Assembly (NCBI GenBank): GCA_900759475.1 | Contig: CAAEVK010000039.1 | Coordinates: forward strand, 16,212-80,211 | Source of the DNA: Clostridia bacterium | GTDB lineage: Bacteria; Bacillota; Clostridia; TANB77; CAG-508 | Direction: 5' to 3' | Length of the DNA: 64,000 nucleotides | Shown: positions 1 through 10,074 of the stretch, one piece after another | Layout: each line of letters opens with the position of its first letter | Numbering within the stretch: the first letter of the stretch is position 1 | Position numbers and translations under genes: made by a program | The notes under the pieces: generated by a model | The model's database searches: none | Told to the model about the DNA's origin: nothing | The model's input: only the letters and a program-made list of their open reading frames with translations

Positions 1-2804
1 TGCAGATTTTGATATTGGGTTTATAAAGTATAATTGTAAACAATTGGGATTAGAATTAAATAATACCTATATTGATACATTACGTTTGGCAAAAGATTTA
101 TTTCCGGATTATAAAAAATATAAATTAGGGTTAATTGCAGATAATTTAGGAATAAAAGTAGAGGTAGCACACAGAGCTTTGGATGATGTGGATACTTTAG
201 TAAAAGTATTTCAAGTAATGCTAAAAATGCTAAAAGAAAAAGGAGCAAAAACTTTAGCTGATATTGACAATTTAGAAGCAGAAAAAGTAGATTTTAGAAA
301 ATTACCAAGTTATCATGCTATTATTTTAGCAAAAGATTTAGTTGGCTTAAAAAATTTATATAAATTAGTATCGTATTCTCATTTAGATTACTTTTATAAA
401 AAACCAAGAATTTTAAAAAGTATATATAGAAAACATTCAGAAGGATTAATATTAGGTAGTGCCTGTGAAGCAGGAGAACTATATCGTGCTATTGTAGCAG
501 GTAAAACAGAGGAAGAAATAGAAAAAATTGCTAATGACTATGACTATTTAGAAATACAACCTTTAGGAAATAATCAATTTATGGTTCGTAACGGTACAGT
601 ACAAGACGAAGAAGGACTAAAGGAGATTAATAAGAAAATAGTAGAACTCGGAGAAAAGTTAAACAAATTGGTTGTAGCAACTTGTGATGTGCATTTTATG
701 GATCCACAAGATGAAATTTACAGAAGAATTTTAATGGCAGGTCAGGGGTATGACGATGCAGATGAACAAGCACCATTATATTTACGTACAACAGACGAAA
801 TGCTTAATGAGTTTTCTTATTTAGGAGACGAAAAAGCATATGAAGTTGTTGTAACAAATACTAATAAAATTGCAGACATGTGTGAAAAGATTAGTCCAAT
901 TTCACCAGAAAAATGTCCGCCACATATTGAAGGTTGTGAAGAAACAATTAAAACAATTGCTTTTACAAAAGCACATGAACTATATGGCAATCCATTACCA
1001 GAAATTGTACAAGAAAGATTAGATAAAGAATTAAATTCTATTATAAAAAATGGTTTTTCCGTAATGTATATTATTGCACAAAAATTAGTATGGAAATCAA
1101 ATGAAGATGGCTATATTGTAGGTTCCAGAGGGAGTGTTGGTTCATCTTTTGTGGCAAATATGACAGGAATTACAGAAGTAAATTCACTACCACCACATTA
1201 TCGTTGTCCAAATTGTAAGTATTCTGATTTTAAAGACTATGGTTATGCTTGTGGATTTGATTTGCCAGATAAAGATTGCCCTAAATGTGGAACTAAAATG
1301 GTAAAAGACGGAATTGATATTCCATTTGAAACTTTTTTAGGATTTAATGGAGATAAAGAGCCAGATATAGATTTAAATTTTTCTGGAGAATATCAAGCAA
1401 AAGCACATAAATATACAGAAGTTATTTTTGGAAAAGGAACTACTTTTAAAGCTGGAACTGTAGGAACAGTAGCAGATAAAACAGCATTTGGTTATGTAAA
1501 AAAGTACTATGAAGAAAGAGGAATTCCTGTAAATAATGCTGAAGTTGAAAGAATTTCGGTAGGATGCACAGGAGTAAAAAGAACAACAGGGCAACATCCA
1601 GGAGGAATTATTGTTGTTCCAAAAGGAAGAGAAATTTTTGAATTTACACCAGTACAGCACCCAGCAGATGATCCAACTTCTGATATTATTACTACACACT
1701 TTGATTACCACTCAATTGATCAAAACTTATTAAAACTAGACATATTAGGACATGATGATCCTACAATGATACGTATGCTGTATGACATAACAGGAATAGA
1801 TCCAACAAAAGTTCCACTAGATGATAAAGAAACAATGTCAATTTTTAGTTCAACAGAAGCTTTAGGAGTAAGTCCAGAACAAATTAATAGTAAAGTAGGA
1901 AGTTATGGTGTGCCAGAATTTGGAACAAAATTTGTTAGAGGAATGCTAGTAGATACAAAACCAACAACATTTGATGAATTAATACGTATATCTGGTTTAT
2001 CACATGGAACAGATGTATGGCTTGGAAATGCACAAAGCTTAATTGAAGAGGGTACTGTAACTTTAAATGAGGCAATTTGTTGCCGTGATGATATTATGAT
2101 TTATTTAATGAAAAAGGGAGTACCACCAAATCCCGCTTTTAAAATTATGGAAACAGTACGTAAAGGAAAGGCATTAAAGGATAAAGAAAAGTGGGCGGAA
2201 TATGTAGCATTAATGAAGGAAAATAATGTACCAGACTGGTATATTAAGTCTTGCGAAAAAATAAAGTATATGTTTCCAAAGGCTCATGCAGCAGCTTATG
2301 TAACCAATGCCTTTCGTATTGCTTGGTATAAAGTGCATATGCCGGCAGCATACTATACAGCTTACTTTACGATTAGAGCAGATGCTTTTGATAGTGACAT
2401 TATGTGCCATGGTGTAGAAAAAGTAAAAAATAAAATGAAAGAAATTGAATTACAGGGAAATGCAGCAACTAATAAAGATAAGGATATGTATGGTACTTTA
2501 GAAATTGTTTTGGAAATGTATGAAAGAGGAATAAAATTTTTACCAATTGATTTATACAAATCTCATGCTACAAAGTTTTTAATGGAATCAGAAAAACGGA
2601 ATACGACCACCATTAAATAGTATTCCAGGTTTAGGAACTGTGGCAGCAGAGGGAATTGATGTAGCTAAAAAAGAAGGAAAATTTATGTCAATTGATGATT
2701 TGAGAATAAAATCTAAAATAGGAAAGACAGTTATTGAACTTTTACAAAATGCTGGTTGTTTAAAGGGAATGAGCCAAAGTAATCAAATGAGTTTATTTGG
2801 TTAA
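1..2804 (+). CDS. polC: DNA polymerase III PolC, 5'-truncated by window, +1 frameshift at CGG
   Basis: Gram-positive replicative DNA polymerase alpha subunit with built-in 3'-5' proofreading. The window opens inside the exonuclease domain (ADFDIGF at the first codons, then [10 protein letters not shown]). Next come the DNA-binding SRGSVGSS segment, a four-Cys zinc site (CPNC...CPKC), the catalytic [10 protein letters not shown] motif near 1360-1395 and the C-terminal helix-hairpin-helix IPGLGT. The first frame stops at 2618-2620, but the conserved C-terminus ([12 protein letters not shown] to SLFG) continues in the +1 frame to 2804. The junction is an in-frame CGG at 2597-2599: skipping the C gives E-K-G-I-R-P-P, matching the family. 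The two frames together give a full-length C-terminus. The gene is essential in Bacillota studied so far, so a recoding event is more likely than decay; a sequencing indel remains possible. It heads a run of plus-strand genes. Confidence 0.95.
2597..2599 (+). other. in-frame CGG, +1 recoding site (polC)
   Basis: The frame reads GAA AAA CGG AAT and reaches a stop 21 bases later. Dropping the C gives GAA AAA GGA ATA CGA, which re-enters the conserved PolC C-terminus. The quadruplet is CGGA. Confidence 0.85.
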
Positions 2805-2825
2805 ACTGTAAGAAAGGATTAAACA

Positions 2826-3128
2826 ATGCTTACTAATACAATAAAATTAGAAGATATCTTTACAATACAAAATATAATAATTTATATAATTATCATTAAT
2901 TTAATTGGTTTTTTTGCCATGTGGATAGATAAAAAAAAGGCACAAAAAGGAGCTTGGAGAATTAGTGAACACACCCTATTTGTTATTACATTATTAGGTG
3001 GCGGAATAGGAACAATAGCAGGAATGTATACATTTAGGCATAAAACAAAAAAAATGCGATTTGTAATAGGCTTTCCAACAATATTAATGACAGAAATTAT
3101 ATTAGTAATATATTTGTTATTACAATAA
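2826..3128 (+). CDS. DUF1294 family small membrane protein
   Basis: A 100-residue protein with a membrane helix near residues 17-34, then a cytoplasmic-type DKKKAQKGAWRISE stretch, a glycine-rich GGGIGTIAGMY helix, the FRHKTKK signature and a last helix. This order (DK..A....RI.E, GG..G...GM..FRHKT.K) is the DUF1294 pattern. Function is unknown in the family. The start is ATG 2826, with an AGAAAGGA-type ribosome binding site just upstream. It lies 21 bases after polC and 18 bases before the DUF1653 gene, so the three are probably co-transcribed. Confidence 0.85.
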   Translation: MLTNTIKLEDIFTIQNIIIYIIIINLIGFFAMWIDKKKAQKGAWRISEHTLFVITLLGGGIGTIAGMYTFRHKTKKMRFVIGFPTILMTEIILVIYLLLQ

Positions 3129-3146
3129 TAGAAAGGAGAAATATCG

Positions 3147-3389
3147 ATGGAGTTACAAATAAAAGGAATTTATAAACATTTTAAAGGAGATTATTATATG
3201 GTTGAAGATGTAGCAATTCATAGTGAAACTCGTGAAGAATATGTTGTATATAGACCACTATATGGAGATACAACCAAATTATATATTCGCCCAAAAGAAA
3301 TGTTTTTATCAAAAGTAGACAAACAAAAATATCCAGAAGTAAAACAAGAATATCGATTTGAATTACAACACATAAAAAGTGTAAAATAG
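3147..3389 (+). CDS. DUF1653 domain protein
   Basis: An 80-residue soluble protein with the DUF1653 pattern: [11 protein letters not shown] near residue 7, then [16 protein letters not shown] and a closing RPKEMF. The fold is a small beta-barrel found alone or fused to other domains; its role is not established. A strong AGAAAGGAG ribosome binding site lies before ATG 3147. A terminator hairpin follows, so this ends the polC-led unit. Confidence 0.85.
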   Translation: MELQIKGIYKHFKGDYYMVEDVAIHSETREEYVVYRPLYGDTTKLYIRPKEMFLSKVDKQKYPEVKQEYRFELQHIKSVK

Positions 3390-3418
3390 TAAAAATGAAA
3401 AGTAAATGCTAAAATAAA

Positions 3419-3455
3419 AAAAGAAAATAAAGATGTGATTTCTTTATTTTCTTTT
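3419..3455. terminator. rho-independent terminator, probably bidirectional
   Basis: A 14-bp perfect inverted repeat (AAAAGAAAATAAAG and its complement) encloses a 9-base loop, and the T-rich arm continues as a T tract. It separates the DUF1653 gene from the 3' end of the minus-strand tRNA. Confidence 0.7.
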
Positions 3456-3463
3456 CTATTTGC

Positions 3464-3546
3464 TGGTGCTTAAGGTGGGACTCGAACCCACATGGTTTCC
3501 CGCACGATTTTGAGTCGTGTGCGTCTGCCAGTTCCGCCACTCAAGC
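3464..3546 (-). tRNA. tRNA-Leu (anticodon CAA)
   Basis: On the minus strand the sequence starts GCTTGAG, carries the GGTTCGAGTCC T-arm and ends with an encoded CCA. The acceptor pairs GCTTGAG with CTTAAGC. The anticodon stem CACGA/TCGTG closes the loop CTCAAAA, which gives anticodon CAA (leucine UUG). The extra arm is long, as expected for a class II tRNA, and the length is 83 nt including CCA. Confidence 0.95.
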
Positions 3547-3761
3547 AATATTATTAAAAATTACTTTTATATATTAACACATCATAGAAAAATTTACAAT
3601 ATATATTTTAAAATTTTATTTTTGATGTGACAAGACAATTATTTAGGTGCAAAAGAACAAAAATAGTGATTTTAAATAAAAGAAAAGCTAAGAATTGATA
3701 ATTGACAAGAAAAACGCAAAAGAATATAATTAAAAATCAATACGAAAGGAATATTTCATTT

Positions 3762-4454
3762 ATGAAAGAACAAATTAGAAAAAAGCTATTAACATTGCAA
3801 GATTTAAAATATAAAGAGTTTCATAGTTCCATTTGCCCAAATACAGATAATATAATTGGAATTAGAATTCCTGTTTTACGAGCCTATACAAAAAAATTGC
3901 TTCAGCAATATAACGGAAAAGATTTACTAAAACAAATAGGGGACAAATACTATGAAGAAATTATGTTACAAGGAATGATTATTGGAATGGCAAAATTAAG
4001 CATAGATGAAACTTTCGAAACTCTAAAAATATTTATACCTAAAATCGATAACTGGGCTGTTTGTGATACATGTTGTGCTGGATTAAAAATCACAAAAAAA
4101 TATGCAGACTCTATGTGGGATTTTTTGAATTCATACCTATACTCTAAAAGGGAGTTTGAAATTCGATTTGGTTTAGTAATGTTGCTAGACTATTATATTA
4201 CAGATGAATATATTGACAAAATCTTGGAGATAGTAAATAGCATAAGTTGTGAAGGATATTATGTAAAAATGGCAAAAGCATGGCTTTTATCAGTTTGTTA
4301 TGTCAAACAAAAAGAAAAAACAATGCAATATTTAAAAGAAAACAATTTAGATAACTGGACATATAATAAGACATTACAAAAAATAATAGAATCTAATAGA
4401 GTAGCAAAAAAAGAAAAATATATAATAAGAAAAATGAAAAAGGTTGATTTTTAA
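3762..4454 (+). CDS. AlkD-like DNA alkylation repair protein
   Basis: A 230-residue helical-repeat protein of the AlkD DNA glycosylase family, which removes N3- and N7-alkylated purines. Family features visible: GIRIPVLRAYTKKL near the N-terminus, YYEEIMLQGMIIG, then IDNWAVCDTCCAGL (the conserved NWA..D segment) and FEIRFGLVMLLDYYI. I chose ATG 3762 because a GAAAGGA motif precedes it and homology begins there; an in-frame TTG at 3702 would add 20 residues. It stands alone between the tRNA and a membrane-protein gene. Confidence 0.85.
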   Translation: MKEQIRKKLLTLQDLKYKEFHSSICPNTDNIIGIRIPVLRAYTKKLLQQYNGKDLLKQIGDKYYEEIMLQGMIIGMAKLSIDETFETLKIFIPKIDNWAVCDTCCAGLKITKKYADSMWDFLNSYLYSKREFEIRFGLVMLLDYYITDEYIDKILEIVNSISCEGYYVKMAKAWLLSVCYVKQKEKTMQYLKENNLDNWTYNKTLQKIIESNRVAKKEKYIIRKMKKVDF

Positions 4455-4501
4455 AGAAAAAAAGAATATAATAATCAAAAAAATAAAAGGAAATAAAAAA
4501 T

Positions 4502-5179
4502 ATGAAAGAAGAAAATAAATTAGGAAAAGAGCTTATAACTATTTTTTGGATATTTATTATAGGAAGTATTATTGGATCAATAATAGAAACAATAGTAGGA
4601 ATACTAGTAGATAGGCATTTTCATGTAAGAACGGGTCTAATTTATGGTGGTTTTATACCGGTTTATGGTGTAGGGGCAATTATGTATTATTTAGTAGTAA
4701 GAAAAATGAAAGATCCCGCAAAAGTATTTTTAACTACTATGATACTAGGTGGATTGGTGGAATATATGTGTTCTTACGTACAAGAAGTGTTTTTTGGAAC
4801 AATTTCTTGGGACTATAGTCATATTTCCTTTAATTTAAATGGAAGAACGAGTTTAATTCATTGTGTTTTTTGGGGAATACTAGGAATATTTTTTACAGTA
4901 ATAGCATATCCTATTATTTTTAAATTCTTGGCAAATTACGGAAAAAAAGAATTTAAAATAATTACTATGATAATGATTATTTTTATGAGCATTAATATTG
5001 TACTATCTTGTGCAGCAGGAAGCAGACAAAATGAAAGAGTTCAACAAATACCAGCAGATAGTGCTTTTGACGAATTTTTAGATAAATATTATCCTGACAA
5101 GAGAATGGATAGAATTTATGCAAATAAAATAGTAACAGTAAAAAGAAACTCTCAAAATATGTCTGGCGAAAGCCAGTAA
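4502..5179 (+). CDS. putative ABC-transporter type IV (CmpB-like) membrane protein
   Basis: A 225-residue integral membrane protein with about five hydrophobic segments. It matches the 'putative ABC-transporter type IV' family (PF06541): FRTGLIYGGFIPVYG-like loop, EYMCSYVQEVFFG, then NGRTSLIHCVFWGILG, the most conserved stretch. The family name is historical, and transport has not been shown to my knowledge. AAAGGAAA lies upstream of ATG 4502. It is followed by metG with a 61-base gap. Confidence 0.8.
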   Translation: MKEENKLGKELITIFWIFIIGSIIGSIIETIVGILVDRHFHVRTGLIYGGFIPVYGVGAIMYYLVVRKMKDPAKVFLTTMILGGLVEYMCSYVQEVFFGTISWDYSHISFNLNGRTSLIHCVFWGILGIFFTVIAYPIIFKFLANYGKKEFKIITMIMIIFMSINIVLSCAAGSRQNERVQQIPADSAFDEFLDKYYPDKRMDRIYANKIVTVKRNSQNMSGESQ

Positions 5180-5240
5180 AAAATAGTATTAAAAATGGAA
5201 AAACAATACATATATTTTATTAATAAGGAAAGAGGAAAAT

Positions 5241-6827
5241 ATGAAAAATAAAAAAACTTTTTATATAACAACTCCCATTTATTATCCTAGTGGAAGGTTT
5301 CATATTGGTACAGCATATACAACAGTAGCAGCAGACACTTTAAAAAGATACAAAACATTACAAGGATATGATACGTATCTTTTAACTGGACTAGATGAAC
5401 ATGGACAAAAAATAGAAAATGTAGCAAAAGAAAAGGGACTAGAGCCACAAAAATATGTAGACGAAATGGCCAAACTTGCCAAAGAGCTTTGGAATAAAAT
5501 GGATATTCAATATGATGATTTTATTAGAACAACAGATAAACGTCATGAAAAAGTAGTAGAAGAAATTTTTGACAAATTTATGGAATCGGGAGATATTTAT
5601 AAAGGCGAATATGAAGGATTATACTGTGTTCCTTGCGAGACCTTCTTTACAGAAACACAATTAGTAGATGGCAAATGTCCAGATTGTGGAAGAGAAGTAA
5701 AGCCAATGAAAGAAGAAGCATATTTCTTTAATATGAAAAAATATGCAGATAGACTATTACAATTTTATGAAGAACACCCAGATTTTATAAAACCAGAATA
5801 CAGGAAAACAGAAATGATTAACAACTTTATAAAACCAGGTTTAGAGGATTTGTGTGTAAGTAGAACGACATTTGATTGGGGAATTAAAGTAAAAAAAGAT
5901 TCAAAACATGTAGTATATGTATGGCTAGATGCACTTACCAATTATATTACAGCATTAGGTTATTTATCTGATGATGATTCTTTATTCCAAAAATATTGGC
6001 CAGCAAATGTTCAATTAGTAGGAAAAGACATTGCTAGATTTCATTTAATTTATTGGCCTATATTCTTAATGGCATTAGGAATAGAAATACCAAAAACCAT
6101 ATTAGTACACAATTGGATTGTAATGAAAGATGGAAAAATGTCTAAATCGAAAGGAAATGTAATTTATCCAGAACCATTAATAGACAGATATGGACTAGAT
6201 GCTTTAAAATATTTTTTATTACGAGAAATGCCTATTTCACAAGATGGACTTTTTTCACCAGAAAGTTTTGTAGATAGATTTAATTTTGACTTATGTAATG
6301 ATTTAGGAAATTTAGTCAATAGAACTGTGGGAATGATTAATAAATATTTTGCTGGAAAGTTACCGGAATATAAAGGAACATTAAATGAACCAGATGAAGA
6401 AATAGAAAAATTTGTTACACAACAAGTGAAAAAAGTAGACGAAAAAATGGATGAATTACAGTTTGGTAATGCATTAGTAGAAATTTGGGAAATTATTGCA
6501 AAAACAAATAAATATATTGATGAAACATCTCCTTGGGTATTGGCAAAACAGGAAGAACAAAAAGAAAAATTATGTGCCGTTATGTACCATATTGTAGAAA
6601 ATTTAAGAATTGTAGCAACCTTATTAAAAGCATTTATACCACAAACAGCAAAAAGTATACTAGAACAATTAGGACTGACAAAATCAGAATATGCAACATG
6701 GGAATCTATTCAAGAATATTATACAAAATTAAAAGGTATCACAGTGGTAGAAAAAGGTACACCATTATTTGTAAGACTAGAAAAAGAACCAGAAGTAGAA
6801 TATATAAAACAACAAATGGCAAAATAA
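5241..6827 (+). CDS. metG: methionyl-tRNA synthetase
   Basis: Class I aminoacyl-tRNA synthetase charging tRNA-Met. The HIGH-type motif HIGT is near residue 21 and KMSKSKGNV near residue 300. A single-zinc insertion (CVPC then CPDC, residues ~128-148) and the anticodon-binding helical domain after residue ~380 are present. At 528 residues it lacks the C-terminal tRNA-binding (EMAP-like) domain found in some bacterial MetRS, so it is the short form. I see no T-box leader in the 61 bases upstream. A perfect 19-bp hairpin follows the stop codon directly. Confidence 0.97.
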   Translation: MKNKKTFYITTPIYYPSGRFHIGTAYTTVAADTLKRYKTLQGYDTYLLTGLDEHGQKIENVAKEKGLEPQKYVDEMAKLAKELWNKMDIQYDDFIRTTDKRHEKVVEEIFDKFMESGDIYKGEYEGLYCVPCETFFTETQLVDGKCPDCGREVKPMKEEAYFFNMKKYADRLLQFYEEHPDFIKPEYRKTEMINNFIKPGLEDLCVSRTTFDWGIKVKKDSKHVVYVWLDALTNYITALGYLSDDDSLFQKYWPANVQLVGKDIARFHLIYWPIFLMALGIEIPKTILVHNWIVMKDGKMSKSKGNVIYPEPLIDRYGLDALKYFLLREMPISQDGLFSPESFVDRFNFDLCNDLGNLVNRTVGMINKYFAGKLPEYKGTLNEPDEEIEKFVTQQVKKVDEKMDELQFGNALVEIWEIIAKTNKYIDETSPWVLAKQEEQKEKLCAVMYHIVENLRIVATLLKAFIPQTAKSILEQLGLTKSEYATWESIQEYYTKLKGITVVEKGTPLFVRLEKEPEVEYIKQQMAK

Positions 6828-6870
6828 GTAATACAAGAGTAATATTACAACAATATTACTCTTGTATTAC
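6828..6870 (+). terminator. perfect 19-bp hairpin after metG
   Basis: GTAATACAAGAGTAATATT is followed by a 5-base loop and its exact complement, starting one base after the metG stop. It has no long T tract, so it may act as a 3' stabiliser as well as a terminator. Confidence 0.6.
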
Positions 6871-6960
6871 ATTTATATAACATTCTTGAAAAAACAAGAA
6901 GGATGCAATATAATAAAAAAAAACTACTAAAAAGGGTGGTTATTCATAGGAGGAAATGCT

Positions 6961-7512
6961 ATGGAGACTTTTGCTGACTATATTTTATCAGAGCAGGATA
7001 TAATTAAAAAAATGGAAATTGTATATTATTTGCAAAAAAGAACAGGTATTTTTTATGATAATTCTGTTATTTTAAAAACAGAAATTGCGAAGTTATTTAT
7101 AGAAAAAATGAATATACCTGTGGATAAAAATATGGTTTTGACAGCATGTTTACTATATGCATGCAAGAAAAAAGATGGAGCACAAGATTTAGAAAGTATT
7201 CGTTCTTATGCAAAAGAAGGGGCAACCTATTTAAGAGGATTAGGTTTTTCTAAAAAGTTTTGTAAAATTTGTGAAGAACATAATCGATATAGTGGTAGTC
7301 AACCTCGAGAAAAAGAGAGTGATTTACTAGAAATTGTTGATCAATTTGGTGGTATGTTAATGAATCGACCAGAAAGAATTGCTTTTAAATCTGATGAAGC
7401 ATTATGTTTACTCGAAAATAGAAACTTAAAAGATAAAGACAATCGCTATTTAGAGCAGTTTAAAGAATTTGTAAGTTTAATGAAGGGGGTTAGAGTACCA
7501 TGCCAGATGTAA
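6961..7512 (+). CDS. degenerate HD-GYP-like protein
   Basis: A 183-residue soluble protein. Its second half follows the C-terminal part of HD-GYP c-di-GMP phosphodiesterases: EEHNRYSGSQPREKESDLLEI, then IVDQFGGMLMNRPERIAFKSDEALCLL, matching the family H-x-R-x-x-G-x-x-P ... D-x-F-x-x-M-x-x-x-R-P pattern. The expected HD metal pair is replaced (LLYACKK where LLHDIGK is usual) and GYP is altered. It is therefore probably inactive as a phosphodiesterase and may be a ligand-binding or structural relative. GGAGG precedes the ATG. Its stop overlaps the next gene by 13 bases. Confidence 0.55.
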   Translation: METFADYILSEQDIIKKMEIVYYLQKRTGIFYDNSVILKTEIAKLFIEKMNIPVDKNMVLTACLLYACKKKDGAQDLESIRSYAKEGATYLRGLGFSKKFCKICEEHNRYSGSQPREKESDLLEIVDQFGGMLMNRPERIAFKSDEALCLLENRNLKDKDNRYLEQFKEFVSLMKGVRVPCQM

Positions 7513-7754
7513 TTAACAAAGAAGAAAATTTAGGAGCATTAGATGATTTAAGTAAAATAGCTAATAATTCAAGTAGTCCACTTGAGATTGCTTATCAATT
7601 AAATGAGTTTGAATTAGGCTTAGATGCTGCTGAATTGGCAAAACAAAAAACACCCAAAATAGAAAATTTTTCTGAAACAATAACACCAAATGAGCTATTA
7701 AGAGCAGTACAAAGAGATATGCATATGCAATCTCAAAATGAAACCGAAAGATAA
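7500..7754 (+). CDS. hypothetical 84-residue protein
   Basis: A short acidic soluble protein with no motif I recognise. ATG 7500 lies inside the end of the HD-GYP-like gene with AGGGGG at about the right spacing, and the overlap suggests translational coupling. The stop is followed by a clear terminator, so the two genes form a small operon. Function unknown. Confidence 0.6.
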   Translation: MPDVINKEENLGALDDLSKIANNSSSPLEIAYQLNEFELGLDAAELAKQKTPKIENFSETITPNELLRAVQRDMHMQSQNETER

Positions 7755-7764
7755 AAGGGACAAT

Positions 7765-7797
7765 CTCCTACAGATTAAAAAGTAGGAGTGTTTTTTT
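7765..7797 (+). terminator. rho-independent terminator
   Basis: CTCCTAC and GTAGGAG form a 7-bp stem around a 10-base loop, followed by TGTTTTTTT. It ends the two-gene unit upstream. Confidence 0.85.
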
Positions 7798-7971
7798 AGT
7801 TGAATAGGAAAATTGCTTTGCAATTTTTCGCGTCGACAAATCTTTATGCTTCTTCAAGAACTTAAATATATATAGTTAAATTAGAAAAGTAGAGAGAAGC
7901 TCTCGAAGAAGCGAGATTTTTTCCAGATATTAAAGAAAAATAAAGCACAAAATAGGGAGGAGTAATAAAAA

Positions 7972-9165
7972 ATGGTAGAAGTATTTGCAGATTTACATGT
8001 TCATATAGGGAGAAGTGAGTCAAATAAACCAATAAAAATAACAGCAGCAAAATCTTTAAATTTTGCTAATATAGCTAAAGAGTGTGCAGATAGAAAAGGA
8101 ATTAATATTGTGGGAGTTATTGATTGCGGTTCTCCTTATGTACAAGAAGATATAGAATCTTTTTTAAAAAATGGGGAAGCTTATGAAATAAAAGATGGCG
8201 GAATTATTTATAAAGATAAAGTATGTATTATTTTAGGGAGTGAAATAGAAACATCAGAAATTAATGATGAAGGGAAAATAGGAAGTGCCCACAATTTGTG
8301 CTATTTTCCAACTTTAAACGATATAAAGGCTTTTTCAAATGAAATGAAACATCATATTAAAAATATTACATTAAGTTCACAAAGAGCTAATATTTCGGCT
8401 TATGAGTTAATTGATATTGTAGAAAAATATAATGGCGTGTTAATACCAGCTCATTGTTTTACACCACATAAGAGTTTTTATGGAAATTGTACTAAAAGAT
8501 TAGAGCGAATTTTTAAAGAAAAATTTTCTCATGTATTTGCTATTGAATTAGGTTTAAGTTCAGATACTTTTTTAGCAGATGAAATTTCGGAATTAGAAAC
8601 GAGAGCATTTTTAACGAATTCAGATGCACATTCTTTACCTAAAATTGCAAGAGAATATAATAAAATTTTATTAAATGATATTAGTTTTAAAGAATTATTA
8701 ATGGCGTTAAAAAATCAAGAAGGAAGAAAAATTGTTTGTAATTATGGCTTGGATCCTAAATTAGGAAAATACCATAGAACTTATTGTGAAGTATGCGGAA
8801 AAAACATCAAAGGAGAAGCACCAGTAACATTATGTGATACTTGTGATAGTAGAAACATTACAATGGGAGTTTATGATAGAATAGAAATAATTAAAGATAA
8901 AGAAAAAACCAAAAGTCCAGAAACAAGACCCCCATATATTTACCAAATTCCACTTACATTTATTCCAGGATTAGGCAAGAAAACAATTGATAAGTTATTA
9001 CATACGTTCCAAACCGAAATGAATATTTTACACAAAACAAGTTTAGATGATTTGGAAAGTGTTGTTGGAGAAAAAATTGCCAAAAATATTGCTTCCTCTA
9101 AAGAAGGAAAAGTAGCAATTACAGAAGGTGGCGGAGGTGTATATGGAAAAATAAGCATTGAATAA
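7972..9165 (+). CDS. endonuclease Q-like PHP-domain protein (YqxK family)
   Basis: A 397-residue protein of the EndoQ/YqxK family, which nicks DNA at deaminated or abasic bases. The PHP domain starts at DLHVHIG (residues ~6-12), with further metal ligands in EIETSE, PAHCF and NSDAHSL. A zinc-binding segment (CEVC...CDTC, residues ~270-285) follows. The C-terminus carries a helix-hairpin-helix-like IPGLGKKT region. The ribosome binding site is GGGAGG before ATG 7972. The order EndoQ-like, spoIIM, xerD matches the yqxK-spoIIM-xerD (ripX) neighbourhood of Bacillus, which strengthens the call. Confidence 0.85.
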   Translation: MVEVFADLHVHIGRSESNKPIKITAAKSLNFANIAKECADRKGINIVGVIDCGSPYVQEDIESFLKNGEAYEIKDGGIIYKDKVCIILGSEIETSEINDEGKIGSAHNLCYFPTLNDIKAFSNEMKHHIKNITLSSQRANISAYELIDIVEKYNGVLIPAHCFTPHKSFYGNCTKRLERIFKEKFSHVFAIELGLSSDTFLADEISELETRAFLTNSDAHSLPKIAREYNKILLNDISFKELLMALKNQEGRKIVCNYGLDPKLGKYHRTYCEVCGKNIKGEAPVTLCDTCDSRNITMGVYDRIEIIKDKEKTKSPETRPPYIYQIPLTFIPGLGKKTIDKLLHTFQTEMNILHKTSLDDLESVVGEKIAKNIASSKEGKVAITEGGGGVYGKISIE

Positions 9166-9229
9166 AAGGGTATATTTTTCATTTTATTGCATAGACATTA
9201 TGTAGGTAATAAAACACAAGGAGGCAAAA

Positions 9230-9871
9230 ATGAAAAAACATAAGAAAAAAGGAATAATAAAAACAATTTTGCTAAACCATATTCAAAATAATTTAAAAGA
9301 TTATTGCATACTTTTACTTTTATTTGTAATTGGCATTATAATAGGGGTTATTTTTATTAATAATACTTCTGTAGAACAAAAAAATGAAATTACTACTTAT
9401 ATGAATACCTTTATACATACTTTAAAAGAAAATCCTAATTTGAATTATGGAGATTTGCTAAAAGATTCACTAATACAAAATTTATTATTAGCTGTGGCTT
9501 TGTGGTTTAGTGGAACAGCAATTATGCTTTTACCTTTTATTTATGGAATGGTAGTGTTTAGAGGCTTTTGTTTAGGCTATACAATTTCTTCTATTGTTGC
9601 TATTTTAGGAAGTGGCCAAGGAACATTATTTGTATTATTAGGATTATTGTTACAAAATATATTTTTTATTCCAGCATTGTTAGCACTAGCAGGGAGTGGC
9701 ATTAGGCTGTATAAAACGATTATAAAGGACAGAAGAAGAGATAATATAAAATTAGAAATATATAAACATAGTATTTTTTGTTTTATTATTGCAATATTGC
9801 TGGTAATTTCTTCTTTGATAGAAGTGTATCTATCATCTAATCTATTAATTACTTATGTAACATGGATATAA
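9230..9871 (+). CDS. spoIIM: stage II sporulation protein M
   Basis: A 213-residue polytopic membrane protein of the SpoIIM family, part of the SpoIIDMP machine that removes septal peptidoglycan and drives engulfment. A basic N-terminus (MKKHKKKG) precedes a first helix at ~23-45. The loop NTSVEQ follows, then several helices with the conserved segment FIYGMVVFRGFCLGY and a glycine-rich loop. ATG 9230 follows AAGGAGG. It sits between EndoQ-like and xerD as in other spore-formers. Confidence 0.9.
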   Translation: MKKHKKKGIIKTILLNHIQNNLKDYCILLLLFVIGIIIGVIFINNTSVEQKNEITTYMNTFIHTLKENPNLNYGDLLKDSLIQNLLLAVALWFSGTAIMLLPFIYGMVVFRGFCLGYTISSIVAILGSGQGTLFVLLGLLLQNIFFIPALLALAGSGIRLYKTIIKDRRRDNIKLEIYKHSIFCFIIAILLVISSLIEVYLSSNLLITYVTWI

Positions 9872-10074
9872 AAATTAATATAGGAGTACTGACTGTAGAA
9901 ATAGATTACAGCAAAGAGAGCTCCTGTAAATCGAAAAATATTAAAAAAAATCGAAAAATATATTTACAATTTTTTGATTTTTTGATATAAGATATATAGT
10001 TTATGTAAATTGAATTTGGGTCATGCATAACCTAATGAATAATATGCAAATTTAAGCGAAAATGGAGAGCAAAT

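Noticed and set aside
5180..5240. T-box leader before metG
   Set aside because: Only 61 bases separate it from the previous gene and no T-box sequence (GGTGG...) is present.
6533..6880. A 115-residue plus-strand reading frame inside and after metG
   Set aside because: It is out of phase with metG over conserved anticodon-domain sequence and runs through the terminator hairpin. It is a shadow.
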